NCBI GenBank assembly: GCA_963582345.1
Contig: CAUZSN010000047.1
Coordinates: forward strand, 1-19,919
Direction: 5' to 3'
Source of the DNA: CAUZSN01 sp963582345
GTDB lineage: Bacteria; Planctomycetota; Planctomycetia; Planctomycetales; Planctomycetaceae
DNA: 19,919 nucleotides
Position numbers and translations under genes: made by a program. Positions 14,200-19,919 of the stretch are shown piece after piece (the first letter of the stretch is position 1; each line of letters starts with the position of its first letter). Below the pieces are notes generated by a model, which worked only from the letters and a program-made list of their open reading frames with translations, searched no databases and had not been told where the DNA came from.

Positions 14200-16863
14200 C
14201 TACTTCTCTCGGCGTCGGGTTTCGACGATGTTTCGTTTTTCTGATTTCAGACGGTTTATGAACACAATCAATCCCAAGCACAGCGCTGGAAATGGTGGCA
14301 GCCAGACGGCCCAGAGGCGGATGTTCGACTCGAGTGTCTGGATTTGCCGGTTTGTGTTGGCCTGGATCTTGCGAATATGGTCGTTCTTGCGCTGTTCGAT
14401 TTGGGCTTTGGTTAAGTTCAGCCGCTGCTGCTCGGCCTCCTGAGCTTGTTTGAGCATCTGAGCCTTGGCGATCGGGTCGAGGTTCTCGTCTTTATCGATT
14501 TCCTTTACCCGTTCATTGAGCTGTTGGCGTCGCTTGGCCAGTTCGTCGTTCGCTTCCCGGTCGGCTTTCTTTTCGGCCCTGTTCGCTTTTTCCAAAAACT
14601 CGCGTTTGCGGGATTCAACACGAGTCAACGTCCTATGTCGGGCGCGGCGGCTGCGCAAATTGATGAACGAATCGTCGCCCGCCAGCATGTCGACTGCGTT
14701 GAGCACGAACGTTACGTTGTCAAATTCCAGATCAAGATTGCCGAGGCTGCGTTCTTCAAAGAAGAAGTCTGAGATCATGTCAACATCAGCCACAAATATC
14801 ACATTCAACTTGGCGTCGTCTTTGTCCGACATGATGTGGGCAGCAATGGTGTGCGTGCCGGGGTCCATCCTGCGCAATGGGTTGTGCTTGGGTCTTGCGG
14901 TCATTTGCATCGAGAAAAAATTAAAGCCGCTCTCGTCGACAAATTCTTCCCAATCGAGCAGCCCCGAATCATGGCCGGTCGACAACAGCCGTTGGAACCG
15001 GATGTCATTATTCCTATCCCGATCCTCGATCGCGCCCGTGTAAAGTGCGATCAGCTCTTGGAGGCCGCGCGTGATTGAGCTATCAGGGTTGAATGCTTTG
15101 GGGTTCCCGCCGTATCGGGTCACGAAGATATACTCTGGCGGCAGCATACCGAATTCGGGGTGTGGGTTATTTATGTCAAATGAGACACGGTCGTATTTCC
15201 AGTCGATGTCCAGTGCGTTGAGTAACCGTGTGGCGCGTCCGCCGTCCGCCTTTTGTTGGGGCGGTGGTCCGCCGCGACCGCTCATCATCGCCATGTGCCC
15301 GCCAGGCCGCGGTTTGGGTTGACGCGGTGCGTTGGTCACGCCAAAGCCGCTGTTGAACGTCAGTGGGAACGGGTCATCAAAGATCAATGCCGGCCTGCCC
15401 GACTTGACGTACTCGACTAGGTTGTCCAGCTCCTTGTCCATTAACGACGACGGCATTGCGACGAGCAACACATCGAATGTGTTAGCGTCAATTTTGTCCG
15501 ATGGCGAGATCTCTGCCACCTCGTATTGTTTTTTTAACTCGGTCGCGATCCGCCATTCACGCGATCCGCTAAGCAACGCAGCGTCAGTCCGCAGGATGCC
15601 GACCGTGTATCGGTCCTTGTTGGCAACCGTTTGCACGGATCGAGTCAATTCATATTCGATCGGTAGGCCCTTACCAAAGAACGGCACGACGACTTTGTCG
15701 TAGCTGCTGAGGACGACGATGCCGAGATAGACGTCGACTTCGGTGCGGCGGCCGTCGACTTCAGTCATTACTCGCACTGGCTCGATGCCAAAATGTTCAG
15801 CTTCGTCGGCCTGTTCGCTGAACGGTGCGACGTCGACGTAGCGAACTTCGAGATTGCTGCCACCCAGATCGTCGACCTGCCGTAGCAATCCGATCAGGTG
15901 TTTTCGCGTCTCGATGTATTCGCGGGGAACTTCGGGACTGAGGAAAGCTTGGATTGCGATCGGCCGCTCGGCATGCAGGTTGTGGAGAATCTGCCGGGTG
16001 GCCGTGGAAAGGCTGAACAGCCGTTCGGACGTGGCGTCGACTCGGAGTGCGGCATAGCCAAACCACGTGGTGACGCACACCAGCATGATTGCCAGGCAGA
16101 CGCTGCGCACCGCGAACTGTGAACCGATGCCCACCTGCTGACTCGAGCTCCAATGCCGCTTCTTCATCAGCAGTAAGTTCAAGTACAACATTACGACCGT
16201 GAAACTGATGAAGTACAACAGCCCGGTCATCGGCACCATGCCCATGCCGAAGTCGCGGAATTGTTCATGTAGGCTGAGGCTTTCAAAAAACTCGCGAGTG
16301 TCGAGAAACCCGCCCACGTCGCCGACAAAGACCGGGATGCCACAGATTACCACGCCCAACACAAACGCCACCGTCAATCCGCGGATCAGAATTGAACCCA
16401 ACATCCCTGCGCTCAACAGCGCTGCTCCCGCGATCCAGTATCCGAAGTAAGTTGTCAGAACGAGTCCCCAATCGGGATTACCCAAATATGCCAGCACCAA
16501 CAAATGCGTGGTAGAAAACAGCAAGGTGACCGTGTAGACGGCCAACACCGACAGGTATTTTCCGAGCAGAATTTCCAAGTCAGTGGCCGGCATCGTGAAG
16601 AGCAGCTCGTCAGTGCCGGTCTTCCGCTCCTCGGCCCAGACACTCATCGTAATCGCCGGAATGAAGAATAACAGCAGCAGCGGGTACCATTGCGTGAGCT
16701 GATCAAGGCTCGGTTCGTTGGCTGTAAAGAAGCGGGCATTAAACGCCATCGTACCACCGGCGACAACGAACACGACGATGAATAGGTAACCCAAAACCCC
16801 GGAAAAGTAACTGGTAAAGTTCCGATTAAAGATCGGCCAGATGACTTTCGTTCGAGGGATCAT
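14200..16863 (-). CDS. Fused ABC-2 permease (GldF-like) and GldG-like auxiliary protein
   Basis: This 887-aa membrane protein joins two parts that are separate in Bacteroidetes gliding-motility gene sets. Residues 1 to about 240 form the ABC-2 permease, with about six membrane segments and the typical VWAEERKTGTDELLFTMP loop. A further membrane segment (about 252-272) precedes the GldG/ABC_transp_aux domain, recognised by SERLFSLSTATRQILHNL, ELTRSVQTVANKDRYTVGIL and LIFDDPFPLTFN. A Gly/Pro/Met-rich insert occurs at about residues 520-545. Near the C-terminus a charged coiled coil (about 741-849) is followed by a last membrane segment (about 850-872). ATG at 16863 has AAGGA eight to nine bases upstream. 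It follows the ATPase gene by 90 bp. Substrate and function are unknown; gliding is not implied. Confidence 0.87.
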   Translation of the reverse strand: MIPRTKVIWPIFNRNFTSYFSGVLGYLFIVVFVVAGGTMAFNARFFTANEPSLDQLTQWYPLLLLFFIPAITMSVWAEERKTGTDELLFTMPATDLEILLGKYLSVLAVYTVTLLFSTTHLLVLAYLGNPDWGLVLTTYFGYWIAGAALLSAGMLGSILIRGLTVAFVLGVVICGIPVFVGDVGGFLDTREFFESLSLHEQFRDFGMGMVPMTGLLYFISFTVVMLYLNLLLMKKRHWSSSQQVGIGSQFAVRSVCLAIMLVCVTTWFGYAALRVDATSERLFSLSTATRQILHNLHAERPIAIQAFLSPEVPREYIETRKHLIGLLRQVDDLGGSNLEVRYVDVAPFSEQADEAEHFGIEPVRVMTEVDGRRTEVDVYLGIVVLSSYDKVVVPFFGKGLPIEYELTRSVQTVANKDRYTVGILRTDAALLSGSREWRIATELKKQYEVAEISPSDKIDANTFDVLLVAMPSSLMDKELDNLVEYVKSGRPALIFDDPFPLTFNSGFGVTNAPRQPKPRPGGHMAMMSGRGGPPPQQKADGGRATRLLNALDIDWKYDRVSFDINNPHPEFGMLPPEYIFVTRYGGNPKAFNPDSSITRGLQELIALYTGAIEDRDRNNDIRFQRLLSTGHDSGLLDWEEFVDESGFNFFSMQMTARPKHNPLRRMDPGTHTIAAHIMSDKDDAKLNVIFVADVDMISDFFFEERSLGNLDLEFDNVTFVLNAVDMLAGDDSFINLRSRRARHRTLTRVESRKREFLEKANRAEKKADREANDELAKRRQQLNERVKEIDKDENLDPIAKAQMLKQAQEAEQQRLNLTKAQIEQRKNDHIRKIQANTNRQIQTLESNIRLWAVWLPPFPALCLGLIVFINRLKSEKRNIVETRRREK

Positions 16864-16953
16864 AGTTTGTTTCCTTGTTCTTTTTAGCACATGCGTTCCA
16901 CTTTGGCTCTTACCTGCCGTGTAGTACTCCCGGGTCAGCGAAGAGGCTTGTCT

Positions 16954-17718
16954 TTATACCGCTGCTGTTGCGGTGAGTTCTCGAAATTTCTGTTCCATAG
17001 CGGTACCCTCGGCTCCCAGTTCTTCGCGAGGACCGTCGAATACCAGTCGTCCTTCACTGATTACAATTACGCGGCTGCACACAGCATGTACTTCCTGCAA
17101 GATGTGCGTCGACAGCAACACAGTCTTGGTCTCGCCGAGCTTGTGAATCAAATTGCGCATACCCTGCACCTGGTTGGGATCTAGCCCGCTGGTCGGTTCG
17201 TCTAGGATCAGTACTTCTGGATCGTGTAACAGGGCGTGTGCCATGCCGACGCGTTGCCGGTAACCATGCGACAGTTTGCCAATTGCTTTGTGCCACACGT
17301 CGCCAAGCCCACAATGTTCGGCCACGTAGTCCAGTCGTACCGCAAGGAGGTCGGGCGACATTAATCGTATTTGACCAGCATACTTGAGAAATGACTTAGG
17401 GGTCATTTCCGCGTAAAACGGTCCATTTTCGGGGAGGTAGCCAAGAATCTTCGCGGCCTTAAGCCTATCGGTCGACACGTCAAAGCCGCCGATATGGGCT
17501 TGGCCTGCGCTGGGAGCCATATAACCGGTCAACAGTTTCATCGTGGTCGATTTTCCGGCACCGTTGGGTCCCAGGAACGCAGCGACCTGGCCAGATGGGA
17601 CCGAAAACGAAACATCCTTTGTTGCGACAAACGGACCATAAAATCTGCTTAGCCCTTTGGCTTCGATCATGATCTTTGCGCCACCATCAGCTTTTGATTT
17701 ATTTCCTTTGTCGCTCAT
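16954..17718 (-). CDS. ABC transporter ATP-binding protein, GldA-type
   Basis: This 254-aa nucleotide-binding subunit would power the fused permease encoded next to it. Walker A is GPNGAGKST (50-58), the signature is LSHGYRQRV (149-157), Walker B is VLILDE (169-174), the D-loop follows in SGLD, and the H-loop is His205 in LLSTHIL. The Q-loop reads YLPENGPFY (94-102), with Glu where most ABC ATPases have Gln; this is seen in GldA-like proteins. The first 16 residues are a polar extension, and ATG at 17670 (MIEAKGLSRFYG) is an alternative start. AGGA is 11 bases before the chosen ATG. It is the first gene of the cassette. Confidence 0.9.
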   Translation of the reverse strand: MSDKGNKSKADGGAKIMIEAKGLSRFYGPFVATKDVSFSVPSGQVAAFLGPNGAGKSTTMKLLTGYMAPSAGQAHIGGFDVSTDRLKAAKILGYLPENGPFYAEMTPKSFLKYAGQIRLMSPDLLAVRLDYVAEHCGLGDVWHKAIGKLSHGYRQRVGMAHALLHDPEVLILDEPTSGLDPNQVQGMRNLIHKLGETKTVLLSTHILQEVHAVCSRVIVISEGRLVFDGPREELGAEGTAMEQKFRELTATAAV

Positions 17719-17913
17719 GAAAAAGTGTTCCTGATTGTCAATTGTGAATGGTCATGTCCATCCAAAGATAGCATGCTGTCCCGAGATTACGATCTGCCCG
17801 CAGGGATTAACACATTTGGCGGAACGCCTTTGAAAACTCGGTTCAACCATCTTGTTGGCCACCGATGCTCTCTCAGGCATTTTGTGAGCACATAGTGTCT
17901 GAACTCACGGTAA

Positions 17914-17935
17914 GACACCAATTGATGACACCAAT
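17914..17935. repeat. Tandem 9-bp direct repeat near the ABC cassette promoter
   Basis: GACACCAAT occurs at 17914-17922 and again at 17927-17935, a 13-bp period. The left copy also ends an inverted pair, GTGTCT (17895-17900) / AGACAC (17913-17918). On the minus strand the repeats would cover about +1 to +20 of the candidate promoter, a possible repressor site. Confidence 0.35.
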
Positions 17936-17940
17936 CAGCA

Positions 17941-17969
17941 ATTGTGTGGCTCAGTCACTAATACGTCAA
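17941..17969 (-). promoter_or_regulatory. Weak candidate promoter of the ABC cassette
   Basis: On the minus strand, TTGACG (17969-17964) and CACAAT (17946-17941) are spaced by 17 bp. The -35 box is good and the -10 box matches four of six. The leader would be long, about 215 bases before the ATG at 17718. Confidence 0.28.
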
Positions 17970-18105
17970 GAATATATTGGGCATTGGTCGATGTCCAGGC
18001 TTATTAGATCAATAAATTGGATTCACAGGTTCAATCGGTGTAAGAATGGCTGTCCGGAGAACTCCAGGTCAATGACATCTGCTCCCGGATGTGTGGCCCT
18101 CTTCA

Positions 18106-19919
18106 TCAGAGACGCGGTGTGGGCTGCTTCCATACCACGGCGTAGCTCTCAGCGAATTGATCAATCCAGTTCAAGTACGCTTCCACACGGTCCAAGTCGG
18201 CCAGATAGCGATACGGACCTGTCAGGAATGATCGTTTTTTGAAAAACTTTTGCTTTAGTGCTAGGTCGTTGCTTTCATCCAAGTGTGAGCGATTCATTAC
18301 TTTAACCACGTAGTAGACCGAACGATTTCGATTGACTGCAACGCCGACGTCGCCGTTGCTCAATTGATTGAAGACAATGTCCATAAACTCGTTCCCGACA
18401 TTTTCGATGCCCGGAATATGGGACAGCTGAGCAGGTGGACCGGATTGTTGTTGAAGGAAGCTGAGAGAAGGACCACTCGGCGTGGTTTGACTGTACCACG
18501 AGAATTCGGGCGTATTCAGAACTGTTAGTCGTATACCGTCGGGCTTCCGTGTCAGTGTCTGGTCAGCCAGCTCTTCGGACATACTCGTACCGTTCTTACT
18601 GGCAATTTGGACCAAATCGGCAAGCTCCTTCGCGCGTTCTTTCGCCTTCGGCCGACCTTGTTCAGTCTTCCAGGCTTTCAAAACTTGTGCCCGGATACCC
18701 GGTTCTTCGAACGTTGGAACATGTGCCTCGCGGTCGTCGATGGTCCAATACACGAATCGGTTGTTCGTCACAAAGTCTTCGGCTTCCTCGGCCGAATAAT
18801 ATTGTCCGGATTCACTGCCGAAGATTCGGTCGAGCACGCGTTGAGCACTCGCGCGTTCCAGTGGATTTTCGACCGGCTCGGTCGCGTGGCCCAAGACATG
18901 CTCTTCAGAATCGGCCAACTCCTGGGCAGACAAAAGTGGTGTTCGGATGTACCGCGATCCGATTCGTTTAGCAAGCGATCGCACATTACTTTCGACTTGC
19001 GCGGTGGTCATGCGGTCCGGGTCGTTTTCAAGCGAATTGGCCCGGTAGCCGATCTCTTGCATTTCTGCCAGTACCGTTTCGATCCGAGACTTCATCTCCT
19101 CCAGCGTTCGCTCTCGAAGCAGTATGTCACGAATTTCGCTTTTTAGGTCGTCATTAAGCGGCCGGTATTTTGGCCCGGAAGCGGCCGTATCGTTCTTGTC
19201 GCCCGATTTGTTGGTTGCTGAGTCGGCTTTCTTGGGGTCCGACTCTTTTGGGACGGGATCGTTGGCATCGGAGACGTTCTTCTCGGGTTCCAGCTTTGCT
19301 TCGGGTTCGAATTCAGGCTGGATTGGCTCTACTTCATCGTTGGTGGTTTGATTTGGAAGCGTTCTGATCTTGTACAAGGCGTCCTTGTTGTCTTGGAAAA
19401 AGGCGAGGATCTCTTCATCAAACTTTTGGATGTCGTCGTCTGTCTTCGGAGCAATCTCTTCTTCAGTCCTTAGATAGTCGACTTCCAGATAGGCGAGTCG
19501 CACTTTGCGGAGTTGCCGAAAACCGGGCTCTCCCGGTCCAAGTTCGTTGGGAACGTATTTCTTCTGGGCAGTGAAGAATTCGAGTAACTGCGTGTCCGAC
19601 GGTTTCTCGACAGCTGTCGAGAATGCTGCAACCGGAACGGCGGTGGCCTGTAGCAACTGTCGGATGTTGATTTTGCGGTAGTGTTGCCAGTATTGATCAG
19701 GCGTTTGTGGGTTGCGTGGGAGTAACAACTGCAGTGCCTCTTTCGCGAGCAGTTCGTCACGCAGAATATTGTAGAGTTCCGATTCACCTAGACGGAATTG
19801 AGCGCGAATTTCTCGAAATTGTTGCTTCTTCAATGTCTGCGCAAGGAGTTTTGTAATGAAATCGGTGACGGCCTGATCGCTGACTTCGATTTGCATCCGC
19901 TTCGCTTCATGTCGTAGCA
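18106..19919 (-). CDS. SurA/PpiD-like periplasmic folding factor without a clear PPIase domain, 5'-truncated
   Basis: The frame runs off the right edge: seven codons precede the ATG at 19896 without a stop and read like the usual LRxEA lead-in to VSDQAVTDFI. The start and the expected N-terminal membrane anchor are therefore outside the window, leaving at least 603 residues. The N-terminal part resembles the SurA_N/PpiD chaperone domain: EVSDQAVTDFITKLL, then FRLGESELYNILRDELL. A long acidic, Lys/Pro-rich linker (about residues 195-245 from the ATG) follows, then helical segments. I see no parvulin signature; only FMDIVFNQLSNGDVGVAV, ending in YYVVKVMNR, recalls its tail. It may be a PpiD-type chaperone with degenerate PPIase repeats. 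It lies upstream of the ABC cassette, separated by 387 bp. Confidence 0.72.
   Translation of the reverse strand, partial: LRHEAKRMQIEVSDQAVTDFITKLLAQTLKKQQFREIRAQFRLGESELYNILRDELLAKEALQLLLPRNPQTPDQYWQHYRKINIRQLLQATAVPVAAFSTAVEKPSDTQLLEFFTAQKKYVPNELGPGEPGFRQLRKVRLAYLEVDYLRTEEEIAPKTDDDIQKFDEEILAFFQDNKDALYKIRTLPNQTTNDEVEPIQPEFEPEAKLEPEKNVSDANDPVPKESDPKKADSATNKSGDKNDTAASGPKYRPLNDDLKSEIRDILLRERTLEEMKSRIETVLAEMQEIGYRANSLENDPDRMTTAQVESNVRSLAKRIGSRYIRTPLLSAQELADSEEHVLGHATEPVENPLERASAQRVLDRIFGSESGQYYSAEEAEDFVTNNRFVYWTIDDREAHVPTFEEPGIRAQVLKAWKTEQGRPKAKERAKELADLVQIASKNGTSMSEELADQTLTRKPDGIRLTVLNTPEFSWYSQTTPSGPSLSFLQQQSGPPAQLSHIPGIENVGNEFMDIVFNQLSNGDVGVAVNRNRSVYYVVKVMNRSHLDESNDLALKQKFFKKRSFLTGPYRYLADLDRVEAYLNWIDQFAESYAVVWKQPTPRL

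Larger units (their letters stand above)
17719..18105. other. Intergenic region, 387 bp, upstream of the ABC cassette
   Basis: This region separates the SurA-like gene from the ABC operon. It holds a weak promoter candidate and a tandem 9-bp repeat, listed separately. I see no convincing gene in either strand. A plus-strand open frame beginning at 17865 runs into the SurA-like gene and has no family features. Confidence 0.5.

Noticed and set aside
14200..17718. Reading the GldA/F/G likeness as gliding motility
   Set aside because: GldA/F/G-type transporters are widespread in non-gliding bacteria, and no other gliding genes (gldB, gldJ-N, spr) are present.
17865..18242. Plus-strand open frame of 125 codons overlapping the SurA-like gene
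   Set aside because: It has no family features and no good ribosome-binding site, and half of it lies antisense to a clear gene.

Overview
The window looks like a chromosomal segment of a planctomycete, most likely a member of the Pirellulales. This is inferred from protein families rather than from any rRNA. The families include secreted DUF1571 and DUF1570-like (HExxH) proteins, a fused ABC-2 permease/GldG protein followed by a DUF4340 protein, an Arg-cluster low-complexity protein with a PTWKEAI motif, a Cys-rich Lgt variant and an ECF sigma factor. Coding density is moderate and intergenic gaps run up to about 430 bp. I see no tRNA, rRNA, CRISPR array, transposase or phage gene. It reads as ordinary core chromosome with several poorly characterised lineage-typical genes.

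Layout from left to right. (1) Positions 1-878 (+) hold the 3' part of a signal peptide peptidase SppA, convergent with a minus-strand group panC - lgt - ECF sigma factor (3692 down to 992). A perfect 8-bp inverted repeat lies between the two. (2) Positions 3967-5408 (-) hold a two-gene envelope unit: a small carboxypeptidase-regulatory-like protein followed by a secreted DUF1571 protein. (3) Position 5835-6614 (-) is a secreted HExxH metalloprotease-like protein with a good sigma70-type promoter. It is divergent from 6994-8498 (+), a small membrane protein overlapping scpB by one base (TAATG). Two palindromes sit between the divergent genes. (4) Positions 10916 down to 8517 (-) hold mtaB - STAS protein - tmk, tightly spaced. 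(5) Positions 17718 down to 11099 (-) hold a four-gene cassette: a GldA-type ABC ATPase, a fused ABC-2 permease/GldG protein, a DUF4340 protein and an Arg-rich disordered protein. A double hairpin lies inside the operon. (6) Positions 18106-19919 (-) hold a PpiD/SurA-like protein whose start lies beyond the right edge.

Much of the window concerns the envelope and secretion: Lgt and SppA (lipoprotein and signal-peptide processing), a SurA/PpiD-like chaperone, secreted proteins and the Gld-type transporter. The remainder is housekeeping: PanC for pantothenate, Tmk for dTDP, MtaB for tRNA modification at A37, and ScpB for chromosome condensation. The least understood unit is the Gld-type ABC cassette with its Arg-rich last gene.
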